DNA of 64,000 bases from Actinomadura sp. NBRC 104412. Lineage in GTDB: Bacteria; Actinomycetota; Actinomycetes; Streptosporangiales; Streptosporangiaceae. A program made the translations under genes and the position numbers. The stretch is from contig NZ_BSTM01000016.1 in assembly GCF_030269515.1 (NCBI RefSeq), positions 62,001-126,000 on the forward strand, read 5' to 3'. Below are positions 43,593 to 52,684 of the stretch, one piece after another (the first letter of the stretch is position 1; the number at the start of each line of letters is the position of its first letter). Under the pieces are notes generated by a model. That model was not told the origin of the DNA. It saw only the letters and a program-made list of their open reading frames with translations, and did not search any database.

Positions 43593-43967
43593 TTACGCGC
43601 GTCCCGCGGACTCCATCGCGGCCTTGACGGCGGCGCGCTTCTCCCGCAGCTTGGCCAGCGCCTCTTCGAGGATGGCCTCGCCGTCCTCGTCGCTGCGGCG
43701 CTCCTTGACGTAGGCCAGGTGCGTCTTGTACGGCTCGGTCTTCGGCGGCGCCGGGGGGTTGTCGGCGTCCTGGCCCGCCGGGAACCCGCAGCGGGGGCAG
43801 TCCCAGGTGTCGGGCACCGCGACGTCCGTCGCGAAGCTGGGCCGCGTCTCGTGCCGGTTGGCGCAGTAGAAGGTCACCCAGATCCGGGGAGCCGCGTCGC
43901 CGCGCTCGGCCTCTCCCATCGGACCGGCCCCGACACGGCTGCCCCGAATCGCGTTGCCACTACCCAC
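43593..43967 (-). CDS. rbpA: RNA polymerase-binding protein RbpA
   Basis: Actinobacteria-specific transcription factor that binds the principal sigma factor and RNA polymerase; 124 residues. Recognised by the zinc-binding FYCANRHETRPSF ... WDCPRCG region, then PKTEPYKTHLAYVKERRSDEDGEAILEEALAKLRE, the sigma-interacting C-terminal helix. GTG 43967 is preceded by AAGGAG. Monocistronic; I found no clear SigR-type promoter in the 120 bp upstream. Confidence 0.96.
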   Translation of the reverse strand: MGSGNAIRGSRVGAGPMGEAERGDAAPRIWVTFYCANRHETRPSFATDVAVPDTWDCPRCGFPAGQDADNPPAPPKTEPYKTHLAYVKERRSDEDGEAILEEALAKLREKRAAVKAAMESAGRA

Positions 43968-44089
43968 GGATCACTCCTTGCTCGTGTGCCCCACGCCGCA
44001 CACCACTCGCGGCGGGGTCGTTCACATCTCTGTCTGGCCGGACCGCCCCGTCTCGGCGGCGCGCCGGGCCCGTTCGCCCCGCGAGCGGC

Positions 44090-44332
44090 TCAGCCGACGC
44101 CCTTGCTCTTGAACAGCAGCCCGAGCACGATGATCGAGGCGAACCAGATGAGGCCGGTGGCGATCGTCAGCCGGTCCAGGTTGCGCTCGACCACCGAGGA
44201 CCCGCCCAGGGACGAGGTGACGCCGCCGCCGAACATGTCCGACAGGCCGCCACCCTTGCCCTTGTGGGCCAGGACGAGGATCACCATCAGCACGCTGGTG
44301 ATGATGAGCACGGCGGACGTTGCGATGATCAC
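44090..44332 (-). CDS. secG: Preprotein translocase subunit SecG
   Basis: Small subunit of the SecYEG channel, 80 residues with two membrane segments (about 2-22 and 58-76) joined by the loop HKGKGGGLSDMFGGGVTSSLGGSSVVERNLDRLT, the family hallmark. GTG 44332 (VIIATSAVLIITS) was chosen because the longer frame adds Cys/Arg-rich sequence not found in SecG. Lies downstream of tpiA as in many actinobacteria; the 241-bp spacer to tpiA suggests it also has its own promoter, though none stands out. Confidence 0.95.
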   Translation of the reverse strand: MIIATSAVLIITSVLMVILVLAHKGKGGGLSDMFGGGVTSSLGGSSVVERNLDRLTIATGLIWFASIIVLGLLFKSKGVG

Positions 44333-44573
44333 GGTTGTGCCTCTTAGCTCACGTAGGTCAGGGGACTGTGCGGTTGGACATGTGCGGTGGACGAGGGGGC
44401 GGACGGCGGGTCCCGTCGCACACCGAAGAGTACGACGACTTTCCCGCTGGTTAGGCGAGAACACCCGGACCGCGACCGAATCGATCAGAACTCTTGCCCT
44501 GATCGGCCCCGATCCCGCCCGAATCAGTGCTGTTTAGGCGTTTTCGGGCGATTCAGCCGGTCCGACGCCGGGT

Positions 44574-45368
44574 TCAGAGCGGAAGATCCCGGTAACGGCA
44601 GATCTTCACGAACTCACCCGGGTCCAGGCTGGCGCCGCCGACCAGCGCGCCGTCCACATCGGACTGCGCCATGATCTTGGCGACGTTGGAGCCCTTGACC
44701 GAGCCTCCGTACAGGATACGCGTCTGCCCGGCCACCTCGGCGTCGTAGAGCTCGCCGACCCGGCCCCGGATCGCCGCGCAGACCTCCTGACAGTCGTCGG
44801 GGGTGGCGACCTCGCCGGTGCCGATCGCCCACACCGGCTCGTAGGCGATCACCAGCTCGCGCACCTTGTCGGCCGGGATCTTCTCCAGGGCGCCGTCGAC
44901 CTGCGCGAGGGTGTGGGCGACATGCCGCTGCTCCTTGCGCACGTCCAGGCCCTCGCCGACGCAGACGATCGGGGTGATGTCGTTGGCGATGGCCGCCTTG
45001 GCCTTGGCGTTGACCAGCGCGTCGTCCTCGTGGTGGTACTGGCGACGCTCGGAGTGGCCGACCACGACGTACGAGCAGCCGAGCTTGGCCAGCATGGCGC
45101 CGGAGACCTCGCCCGTGTAGGCGCCGTGCGAGTGCGGCGAGATGTCCTGCGCGCCGTAGGCGATGGGCAGCTTGTCGGCGTCCACCAGCGTCTGCACCGA
45201 CCTCAGGTCGGTGAACGGCGGCAGCACGACCACGTCGACGGCGTCGAAGTCGGCCTCCTTCAGCGCGAAGGCCAGTTGCTGGACGAGCTTGATGGCCTCG
45301 AAGTGGTTGAGGTTCATCTTCCAGTTGCCGGCCATCAGCGGCTTCCTGGACGGTGCGGGCCGTGCCAT
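44574..45368 (-). CDS. tpiA: Triosephosphate isomerase
   Basis: Glycolytic TIM-barrel enzyme, 264 residues. NWKMN (active-site Asn/Lys) near residue 15, catalytic His in VVGHSERR, catalytic Glu in AYEPVWAIGTG (loop 6 follows), and phosphate-binding YGGSVKGSN and LVGGASL. Starts 3 bp after the pgk stop, so gap-pgk-tpiA form one operon. Confidence 0.97.
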   Translation of the reverse strand: MARPAPSRKPLMAGNWKMNLNHFEAIKLVQQLAFALKEADFDAVDVVVLPPFTDLRSVQTLVDADKLPIAYGAQDISPHSHGAYTGEVSGAMLAKLGCSYVVVGHSERRQYHHEDDALVNAKAKAAIANDITPIVCVGEGLDVRKEQRHVAHTLAQVDGALEKIPADKVRELVIAYEPVWAIGTGEVATPDDCQEVCAAIRGRVGELYDAEVAGQTRILYGGSVKGSNVAKIMAQSDVDGALVGGASLDPGEFVKICRYRDLPL

Positions 45369-45371
45369 GTG

Positions 45372-46559
45372 TCAGTCCTCCAGGGCCTGCAGACCGGGGA
45401 GCGCCTTGCCCTCGAGGTATTCGAGGCTGGCGCCGCCGCCGGTGGAGATGTGGGAGAAGCCGTCCTCGGCGAAGCCGAGCCGCCGGACCGCGGCGGCCGA
45501 GTCGCCGCCGCCGACGACCGTGAACGCGCCCGAGTCGACCAGACCCTGGGCGACGGCGCGGGTGCCGTGCGAGTACGGCTCCATCTCGAACACGCCCATC
45601 GGGCCGTTCCAGAACACCGTGGCGGCGTCGGCGAGGCGGGCGGCGAACAGCTTGCCGGACTCGGGGCCGATGTCGAGCCCGAGCCGGTCGGCGGGGATCG
45701 CGTCGGCCGGGACCACGTCGTGGGGGGCGTCCGCGGCGAAGGCGGTCGCGGCGACGATGTCGACGGGCAGCACGAACTCCACGCCCGCCTCCCGCGCCCG
45801 CCGCAGGTACTCGCGCACCGTGTCGAGCTGGTCCTCCTCCAGGAGGCTGCCGCCGACCTCGTGGCCCTGCGCCCTGAGGAAGGTGAAGACCATCCCGCCG
45901 CCGACCAGGATCCGGTCGGCCTTGCCGAGCAGGTTGTCGATCACGCCGAGCTTGTCGGAGACCTTGGATCCGCCCAGCACGACGGCGTAGGGGCGCGCGA
46001 CGTCCTCGGTGAGCCGTTCCAGGACGGCCACCTCGGTCGCGATGAGCCCTCCGGCGGCGTGCGGCAGCCGCTTCGGGACGTCGAACACGCTGGCGTGCCT
46101 GCGGTGCACGGCGCCGAACCCGTCGCCCACGTACAGCTCGGCCAGGGCGGCCAGGCGGTCGGCGAACGCTCCGCGCTCGGCGTCGTCCTTGCTGGTCTCG
46201 CCCGGCTCGAAGCGCAGGTTCTCCAGCAGGGCGACCTCGCCGTCCGCGAGCCCCCCGGCGGTGGTGCGGGCCGACTCGCCGGCGACGTCGGACGCGAACG
46301 CCACCTCCGCGCCGAGCAGCTCGCCGAGCCGGGCGGCGACGGGGGCCAGCGAGAACTCGGGCCTCGGCTCTCCCTTGGGACGCCCGAGGTGCGCGCACAC
46401 GATCACCTTGGCGCCGCGCTCCCGCAGCGTGGAGATCGTGGGCAGGCCGGCCCGGATCCGCCCGTCGTCGGTGATCCGCCCGTCCTCGATGGGAACGTTC
46501 AGGTCGGCCCGGACGAGCACCCTCTTCCCGGCCACGTCCAGGTCGTCGATGGTACGCAT
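45372..46559 (-). CDS. pgk: Phosphoglycerate kinase
   Basis: Glycolytic kinase, 395 residues. N-domain substrate motif VLVRADLNVPIEDG, HLGRPKG, and ENLRFEPGE; C-domain nucleotide motifs VLGGSKVSDKLGVIDNLL, FWNGPMGVFE and GGGDSAAA. ATG 46559 was chosen by alignment of MRTIDDLDVAGKRVLVR with the family; the longer frame is a Gly/Ala/Arg-rich extension. 73 bp downstream of gap. Confidence 0.97.
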   Translation of the reverse strand: MRTIDDLDVAGKRVLVRADLNVPIEDGRITDDGRIRAGLPTISTLRERGAKVIVCAHLGRPKGEPRPEFSLAPVAARLGELLGAEVAFASDVAGESARTTAGGLADGEVALLENLRFEPGETSKDDAERGAFADRLAALAELYVGDGFGAVHRRHASVFDVPKRLPHAAGGLIATEVAVLERLTEDVARPYAVVLGGSKVSDKLGVIDNLLGKADRILVGGGMVFTFLRAQGHEVGGSLLEEDQLDTVREYLRRAREAGVEFVLPVDIVAATAFAADAPHDVVPADAIPADRLGLDIGPESGKLFAARLADAATVFWNGPMGVFEMEPYSHGTRAVAQGLVDSGAFTVVGGGDSAAAVRRLGFAEDGFSHISTGGGASLEYLEGKALPGLQALED

Positions 46560-46632
46560 CGAGTGCGATGTCCTTCCGGAGACGGGACCGCCGTGGCCGC
46601 GCGCCGGCGCGGCCACGGCGGTCGACCCTGGG

Positions 46633-47640
46633 CTACAGCGACGAGCCGACCAGCTTGACCAGGTCGACCAGGCGGTTGGAGTAACCCCACTCGTTGTCGT
46701 ACCAGCCGACGACCTTCACCTGGTCACCGATGATCTTCGTGAGGCCGGAGTCGAAGATGCACGAGGCCGGGTCGGTGACGATGTCGGCGGAGACGATCGG
46801 GTCCTCGGTGTAGGTCAGGTAGCCCTTCAGCGGCCCGCTCTCGGCGGCCTCCCGGTAGGCGGCGTTGACCTCGTCCACGGTGACCTCGCGGGACAGCGTG
46901 GCGGTCAGGTCGGTGGCCGAGCCGGTCGGCACCGGGACGCGCAGCGCGTAGCCGTCCAGCCTGCCGTTCAGTTCCGGCAGCACCAGGCCGATCGCCTTGG
47001 CGGCGCCGGTGGAGGTCGGGACGACGTTGATGGCGGCGGCGCGGGCGCGGCGCTTGTCCTTGTGCGGCGCGTCCTGGAGGTTCTGGTCCTGGGTGTAGGC
47101 GTGGATCGTGGTCATCAGGCCCTTCTCGATGCCGAACGCGTCGTTCAGGACCTTGGCCAGCGGCGCCAGGCAGTTGGTGGTGCAGGAGGCGTTGGAGATC
47201 ACCGTGTGGGCGGCCGGGTCGTAGGCGTCGTCGTTCACGCCGAGGACCAGCGTCACGTCCTCGTTCTTGGCCGGCGCGGAGATGATCACCTTCTTGGCGC
47301 CGTTGTCGGCGTGCACCTTGGCCTTGTTGGCGTCGGTGAAGAACCCGGTGGACTCGACCACGACATCGACCCCGAGCTCGCCCCACTTCAGGTTGGCCGG
47401 GTCGCGCTGCTCGAACACCTTGATCGGCGTGCCGCCCACGACGATCTCGTCGGCGGTGGCGGTGACCTCCTCGGGGAAGCGGCCCAGGATGCTGTCGTAC
47501 TTGAGCAGCTGCGCGAGGGAGGCGTTGTCGGTCAGGTCGTTGACCGCCACTACCTCGATGTCGGCACCGCTCGCCTTGAGCGCGCGGTAGAAGTTCCGGC
47601 CGATCCGGCCGAACCCGTTGATGCCTACTCGGATGGTCAC
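46633..47640 (-). CDS. gap: Glyceraldehyde-3-phosphate dehydrogenase, type I
   Basis: NAD-dependent glycolytic enzyme, 335 residues. Rossmann start TIRVGINGFGRIGRN, catalytic SNASCTTNCLAP (active-site Cys near 152), catalytic His in TTIHAYTQDQ, and WYDNEWGYSNR at the C-terminus. GTG 47640 follows GAGGAGAG; the longer frame lacks family similarity. First gene of the gap-pgk-tpiA operon. Confidence 0.97.
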   Translation of the reverse strand: MTIRVGINGFGRIGRNFYRALKASGADIEVVAVNDLTDNASLAQLLKYDSILGRFPEEVTATADEIVVGGTPIKVFEQRDPANLKWGELGVDVVVESTGFFTDANKAKVHADNGAKKVIISAPAKNEDVTLVLGVNDDAYDPAAHTVISNASCTTNCLAPLAKVLNDAFGIEKGLMTTIHAYTQDQNLQDAPHKDKRRARAAAINVVPTSTGAAKAIGLVLPELNGRLDGYALRVPVPTGSATDLTATLSREVTVDEVNAAYREAAESGPLKGYLTYTEDPIVSADIVTDPASCIFDSGLTKIIGDQVKVVGWYDNEWGYSNRLVDLVKLVGSSL

Positions 47641-47793
47641 GGAACGGCTCTCCTCATGACGTGTCTCGACGTGTCTCTCACCTGGAACGGGGTGGGTCCC
47701 CCGGCTTCCGACCCTATCGAATGCGCGACCCCGTCCCGACACCGGCGCGAGGTGAGGAGCGGGTGGTCCGCCGCTCCCCCGGACGGGGGATGA

Positions 47794-49602
47794 TCAGGTC
47801 ACCGGGACGGTGATCTCGGGGAGGTCCGGGGCGGGCTCCCGCCAGGCGTTGGACAGCAGCGTCTTGAGGGTCAGCAGGGCCCATGCCTGGTGGGGCCGGC
47901 GGGGCGGCACCTCCGCCAGCCGCGTCTCCAGCGCCGACCTGTCGACGAGCTCCAGCAGCTCGGCCGGCGCGGACATGATCTCCCTGCGCATCAGGTCCGC
48001 CAGGTCCCTGCCGTAGGAGCGGCGCCAGTTGAACCCGGGCGTGCGGTGGGCGCGCGGCGTGGCGCGGCGCCACCAGCCCGGCAGCTCCAGCACCCCGGCC
48101 GGCCGCCGCCGCTCGTACCGCCAGCGGCGCCCCTCCAGCGGGACGTCGTGCAGCGCGGGCGCGAACATCCTGATCAGCATCGCCACCGGCTCCTCGCTGA
48201 GCCGCCACTCGACGGGCAGCGCCAGCGCGGCCCGCACCACCCGGTTGTCCAGGAACGGGTGGTAGTACGCCCAGTTCATGAGGGTGGCGGTGTGGGAACC
48301 CGCCAGCCAGCGGCCGGTCTTGTAGTACATGTGCAGGCGGTCCAGGACGCCGATGCCCTCGTCCTCGTACCTGGCGCACCAGTGCTCGTAGCTCTTGTGG
48401 GCCAGGGCGTTGCTCTCCGGGCCCAGCAGCGCCCGCTGCGCCAGGAAGATCGTCTGGAGCCTGCGGCGGACACCGTCGGGGGTGAGGTCCTTCTGGTCGG
48501 TGAGGAACCCGCCGCGCAGCCGCTCGCCGCCGCTGCCCGAGCTGCGCGGCTCGGGGTCGAAGGGCGCCCACCCGTTCACGCTCTCGTACGCGGAGTTCAT
48601 GCCCTCGCACGTCCGGACGATCCCGTGCGCGCGGCGCAGCGGGTGGGGGACGACCACCGCGCCCTGCTCCCGCCGGTCCAGGGTGACCTGGCACTCCACG
48701 CCCAGGACGGCAGCGACCCGCTCGGCGATCCGCACGTCCGGGTCGTCGGCGAGCCCGTGGACGGCGCCGAAGAACGGCACCCCGGCGGCATGGCAGGCGG
48801 CGGCGATCAGGCGGCTGTCGCGCCCGCCCGACAGCGCCAGCCGCATCGGGCGGTCGTGCCGGGTGAACGGCCGCACGGCCTCGGTCATCGCCTCGGCCAG
48901 CGGCGCGATCAGCCGGGCGGCGTCGCGCCGGCCGCGCGGCATCTCGCCCTGCTCGGGCAGCGGGCGCTCGGCGACCTTGAGCAGCCCGCCGACCGGGGCC
49001 GTGAGCGTGCCCGCGTTGGGCACCGCCGCCACGCCCTGGAACGGGGTGTGGTCGGAGGTGAAGAAGCCGTGCCGGACGATCACGTGCAGGGCGGGCACGT
49101 CGTAGGCCGGTTCGGGCCGGACCAGCCCGGTCACCGCGGCGCGCGCGGGCAGGTGCGCCAGCAGGGCGCGCGAGGCGGCGAACCGCATCCCGCCCGCCTC
49201 CGCGTAGTACACCGGGCACGCCCTGGTGACCGAGGTGAGCGCGACGAACCCGGACGGGTCGGCGCGGAAGCCCGAGAAGCAGCCGCCCAGCCCGTCCGAC
49301 GCCTCCCCCGGGTCCTCGGCCTCCAGCAGCACGCGGGCGTCGTCCTCACCGGCCAGGTAGCCGCAGTAGCCGAGGACGCGGCCGCCCGCGGACCGCAGCG
49401 GCGGCGGGAACGGCGGCTCGTCCGGCTCATTGGACCACCCCAGCAGCGCGACACCGCCGTCGGGCGAGAACCATTCCGCCGTCCGCCACCGGTCCGGCGG
49501 CACCGGCACCGCGTCGCCGATCGCCGCGCGGGCGGCGTCCCGTACCTGACCGGGGATCACGTTCCCGCGGTCGCTCACCGAGATCGCAAGGTAGGCACGC
49601 AT
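47794..49602 (-). CDS. Asparagine-synthetase-like protein without N-terminal Cys
   Basis: A 602-residue protein with the two-domain AsnB layout. The N-terminal Ntn-like domain (1-~210) begins MRAYLAI, so the Cys2 glutaminase nucleophile is missing and glutamine hydrolysis is not expected. The C-terminal synthetase domain has the pyrophosphate loop LALSGGRDS (258-263 core) and DNRVVRAALALPVEWRL. It may adenylate a carboxylate for amide or ester formation, as in beta-lactam, lasso-peptide or cell-surface modification enzymes; substrate unknown. It sits alone between gap and whiA, with no precursor peptide or biosynthetic partner nearby. Confidence 0.85.
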   Translation of the reverse strand: MRAYLAISVSDRGNVIPGQVRDAARAAIGDAVPVPPDRWRTAEWFSPDGGVALLGWSNEPDEPPFPPPLRSAGGRVLGYCGYLAGEDDARVLLEAEDPGEASDGLGGCFSGFRADPSGFVALTSVTRACPVYYAEAGGMRFAASRALLAHLPARAAVTGLVRPEPAYDVPALHVIVRHGFFTSDHTPFQGVAAVPNAGTLTAPVGGLLKVAERPLPEQGEMPRGRRDAARLIAPLAEAMTEAVRPFTRHDRPMRLALSGGRDSRLIAAACHAAGVPFFGAVHGLADDPDVRIAERVAAVLGVECQVTLDRREQGAVVVPHPLRRAHGIVRTCEGMNSAYESVNGWAPFDPEPRSSGSGGERLRGGFLTDQKDLTPDGVRRRLQTIFLAQRALLGPESNALAHKSYEHWCARYEDEGIGVLDRLHMYYKTGRWLAGSHTATLMNWAYYHPFLDNRVVRAALALPVEWRLSEEPVAMLIRMFAPALHDVPLEGRRWRYERRRPAGVLELPGWWRRATPRAHRTPGFNWRRSYGRDLADLMRREIMSAPAELLELVDRSALETRLAEVPPRRPHQAWALLTLKTLLSNAWREPAPDLPEITVPVT

Positions 49603-49726
49603 CCACCGAATCCAACGGCGGGCGGGTTACGGACCTGTGAACGGGGCTGGGCGGCCCGCCGTCAAGCCGATGTCATGCGCCGCGTCACCAGCGGAAACAC
49701 CACAAAGTTGCGGGGCGCGCGCGGCG

Positions 49727-50707
49727 CTAGGGCGCGAGCATGTCGGCGGTGAGGTTGGCGTCGGTGCCCGGAATGCCCTGGTCCTGGGCGCGCTTGTCGG
49801 CCATCGCCAGCAGCCGCCGGATCCGTCCCGCGATCGCGTCCTTGGTCAGCGGAGGGTCGGCGAGCTGGCCCAGCTCCTCCAGGGACGCCTGCTTGTGCTC
49901 CAGGCGCAGCCGGCCCGCGCTGACCAGGTGCTCGGGCGCGTCGTCGCCGAGGATCTCCAGCGCCCGCGCCACCCGGGCGCCGGCGGCGACCGCCGCCCGC
50001 GCCGAACGGCGCAGGTTGGCGTCGTCGAAGTTGGCCAGCCGGTTGGCGGTGGCCCGCACCTCCCGGCGCATCCGCCGCTCCTCCCAGGCCAGCACGCTGT
50101 CGTGGGCGCCGAGCCGGGTCAGCAGCGCGCTGATCGCGTCGCCGTCGCGCACCACCACCCGGTCGACGCCGCGCACCTCGCGGGCCTTGGCGTGGATCTT
50201 CAGCCGGCGGGCGGCACCGACGAGGGCCAGCGCGGCCTCCGGGCCGGGGCAGGTCACCTCCAGCGACATCGACCGGCCCGGCTCGGTCAGCGACCCGTGC
50301 GCCAGGAACGCCCCCCGCCACGCCGACTCCGCGTCACAGGCCGCCCCCGCGACCACATGCCGCGGCAGCCCCCGCACCGGGCGGCCGTTGTTGTCGATCA
50401 GGCCGGTCTGGCGGGCCAGCGACTCCCCGTCCCGGAACACCCTCACCACGTACCGGTTGCCCTTGCGCAGCCCGCTGGGCGCCAGCACCACGACGTCGGA
50501 GCTGTGGCCGAAGACCTCGGCGATGTCACGGCGCAGCCGGCGGGCGGCGGACCCGGTGTCGATCTCGGCCTCGATCACGATCCGCCCGCTGACCAGATGG
50601 AGGCCACCGGCGAACCGCAGCAGCGTCGACACCTCGGCCTTCCGGCAGCACGGTTTGAGCACCGGCAGCCGGCTCAGCTCGTCCTTGACCACCCCTGTCA
50701 TCGCCAT
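49727..50707 (-). CDS. whiA: DNA-binding regulator WhiA
   Basis: Sporulation/cell-division regulator with a LAGLIDADG homing-endonuclease-like N-terminal domain and a C-terminal helix-turn-helix; 326 residues. Begins MAMTGVVKDELSRL as the family does, contains the inactive LAGLIDADG-like region around AWRGAFLAHGSL, and ends in LTKDAIAGRIRRLLAMAD. ATG 50707 follows GGGGGAGGG. Last gene of the uvrC-rapZ-yvcK-whiA cluster, in the order conserved across Gram-positive bacteria. Confidence 0.95.
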   Translation of the reverse strand: MAMTGVVKDELSRLPVLKPCCRKAEVSTLLRFAGGLHLVSGRIVIEAEIDTGSAARRLRRDIAEVFGHSSDVVVLAPSGLRKGNRYVVRVFRDGESLARQTGLIDNNGRPVRGLPRHVVAGAACDAESAWRGAFLAHGSLTEPGRSMSLEVTCPGPEAALALVGAARRLKIHAKAREVRGVDRVVVRDGDAISALLTRLGAHDSVLAWEERRMRREVRATANRLANFDDANLRRSARAAVAAGARVARALEILGDDAPEHLVSAGRLRLEHKQASLEELGQLADPPLTKDAIAGRIRRLLAMADKRAQDQGIPGTDANLTADMLAP

Positions 50708-50772
50708 GAACGCACCCTCCCCCTAGGACCTGGCCTCGCCAGCAGTGTGGCCGATGGCGGCCCCGCCCGAGG

Positions 50773-51813
50773 TCAGTCACCGAAAATCTTCACGAAGGCT
50801 TGGGCCAGCCGGGCCGGATCGTGACGCGGCGAGCCGTCGGCGGCGGCGACGTCGGCCAGCACCAGGCGGCCCCCGAGGTCCTGGACGGCCTTGTCCAGCG
50901 CCGCCGTGTCCTCCACCACCCCCCGGTCGGCCAGCACCACGTCCACCCGCAGGTCGGGTGCGTGCGCCTGGAGTACCTCCAGGTGGGTCTGCGGCGAGAA
51001 GTCGTCGGTCTCCCCCGGCTGCGGCGCGAGGTTCAGCGCGACCACCCGGCGGGCCGGCGTGGCGACCAGCGCGCGGGCCAGCTCGGGCACCTTCAGGTGC
51101 GGCAGCACGCTGGTGAACCACGACCCCGGGCCGAACACCACCCAGTCCGCGGACCGCACCGCCTCCACCGCCTCGGGGCAGGCCGGCGGATCGGCCGGGA
51201 CCAGGTCGATGCCCAGCACCGTACCAGGCGTCTTCGCGCAGGCCACCTGCCCCTTCACCCGTGTCACCTCGTGGGGCCGGGACGGGTCGGCGCCGCGCAC
51301 CTCCGCGACGATGTCCATCGGCACCGAGGCCATCGGCAGCACCCGGCCCTGCGCGCCCAGCAGGCGCCCCACCCAGTCGAGCCCCGCCACCGTGGAGCCG
51401 GGCCTGCCGGGCCCGGAGTCCTGCGCGGCGGCGCCCAGCAGCTCCCACAGCGCGACGATCAGCAGGTTGCCCACGGCGTGGTCGTGCAGCTCGCCCTGGC
51501 TGCGGAACCGGTGCTGGACGACGTCGCGCCAGGTCTGGCCCCACTCGTCGTCGCCGCACAGCGCGGCCAGCGCCATCCGCAGGTCGCCGGGCGGCAGCAC
51601 GCCCAGCTCGCGGCGCAGCCGGCCGCTGGAGCCGCCGTCGTCGGCGACCGTCACCACCGCGCTCAGCCGGCCGGTGACCCGGCGCAGCGCCGACAGCGAC
51701 GCGTACAGGCCGTGCCCGCCGCCGAGCGCCACCACCTCGGGCCCGGACCGGCTCACCACGGCACCACCCGGAGCGTTCGCTGGACCTGGATCACGCCTCC
51801 CGAGCTCACTCAC
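50773..51813 (-). CDS. yvcK: Gluconeogenesis factor YvcK/CofD-like protein
   Basis: UDP-sugar-binding protein of the CofD/YvcK family that influences cell-wall and carbon metabolism; about 346 residues. VVALGGGHGLYASLSALRR, VTVADDGGSSGRLRRELGVLPPGDLR, HAVGNLLIVAL and FGPGSWFTSVLPHL are the family motifs. GTG 51813 overlaps the end of rapZ, but there is no good ribosome-binding site; GTG 51759 or 51756 would give a start closer to some orthologues. 65 bp upstream of whiA. Confidence 0.93.
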   Translation of the reverse strand: MSELGRRDPGPANAPGGAVVSRSGPEVVALGGGHGLYASLSALRRVTGRLSAVVTVADDGGSSGRLRRELGVLPPGDLRMALAALCGDDEWGQTWRDVVQHRFRSQGELHDHAVGNLLIVALWELLGAAAQDSGPGRPGSTVAGLDWVGRLLGAQGRVLPMASVPMDIVAEVRGADPSRPHEVTRVKGQVACAKTPGTVLGIDLVPADPPACPEAVEAVRSADWVVFGPGSWFTSVLPHLKVPELARALVATPARRVVALNLAPQPGETDDFSPQTHLEVLQAHAPDLRVDVVLADRGVVEDTAALDKAVQDLGGRLVLADVAAADGSPRHDPARLAQAFVKIFGD

Positions 51814-52684
51814 GGCCGAGGTCGCGATGGGTGGCCTGTACCTCGATGCCCTCATCTCTCAGCCGGGCGGCGAGCTGCTCCGCCATGGCCACACTACGGT
51901 GCTTGCCGCCGGTGCATCCCACGGCCAGCGTCACGTAGTGCTTGCCCTCGCGCTCGTACCCCTCGGCGAGCAGCCGCAACACCTCGGTGTAGGCGTCCAG
52001 GAACTCCTTGGCGCCGCGCTGGCCCAGCACGTAGTCGCGGACGGCGGCGTCGCGGCCGGTCTTGGGGCGCAGCTCGGGGATCCAGTGCGGGTTGGGCAGG
52101 AAGCGGCAGTCGACGACCAGGTCGGCGTCCACCGGCAGGCCGTACTTGTAGCCGAACGACACGACGGTGGCCCGCAGGCTCGACTCGCCGGTGTCGTTGC
52201 CGAAGAAGCCGACGATCTTGGCGCGCAGCTCGTGCACGTTCAGCCCGCTGGTGTCGATCACCAGGTCGGCCTCGGCGCGCACCTCGCGCACCAGCTCCCG
52301 CTCCCGGGCGATCCCGTCGACCAGCCGGCCGTCGCCCTGCAGCGGGTGCGGGCGGCGGACGCTCTCGAACCGGCGGACCAGGTCGGCGTCGCCCGCCTCC
52401 AGGAACACCACCCGGGGATGGACGCCGCGCGCCTCCAGCTCGGCGATCGCCGAGTGCAGGTCGTCGGTGAACGCGCGGCTGCGCACGTCCACCACGACGG
52501 CGATCCGGGGCACCGCGTCCTTCACCCGGCCGCCCAGATCGGCCATGGTGGCCAGCAGGGCGGGCGGCAGGTTGTCGACCACGAACCAGTCCAGGTCCTC
52601 CAGGGACTTGGCGGCCGTGCTGCGCCCCGCACCGGACATGCCGGTGACGATCACGATGTCGGGTACCTGGGTCTCTGTCGTCAA
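51806..52684 (-). CDS. rapZ: RNase adapter/nucleotide-binding protein RapZ
   Basis: P-loop protein of the RapZ/YvcJ family, 292 residues. Walker A is VTGMSGAGRST (Arg in place of Lys, normal in actinobacterial members), then WFVVDNLPPALL, VRRPHPLQGDGR, FGYKYGLPVDADLVVDCRFLPNPHW and AVGCTGGKHRSV. The start is TTG 52684, overlapping the uvrC stop as TTGA; no other start in frame gives the conserved N-terminus. Role: in E. coli it steers RNase E to glmZ; actinobacterial target unknown. Confidence 0.95.
   Translation of the reverse strand: MTTETQVPDIVIVTGMSGAGRSTAAKSLEDLDWFVVDNLPPALLATMADLGGRVKDAVPRIAVVVDVRSRAFTDDLHSAIAELEARGVHPRVVFLEAGDADLVRRFESVRRPHPLQGDGRLVDGIARERELVREVRAEADLVIDTSGLNVHELRAKIVGFFGNDTGESSLRATVVSFGYKYGLPVDADLVVDCRFLPNPHWIPELRPKTGRDAAVRDYVLGQRGAKEFLDAYTEVLRLLAEGYEREGKHYVTLAVGCTGGKHRSVAMAEQLAARLRDEGIEVQATHRDLGRE

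Noticed and set aside
47794..49740. Lasso-peptide or beta-lactam cluster suggested by the AsnB-like gene
   Set aside because: No precursor peptide, transglutaminase-like leader peptidase, carboxyethylarginine synthase or transporter was found next to it.
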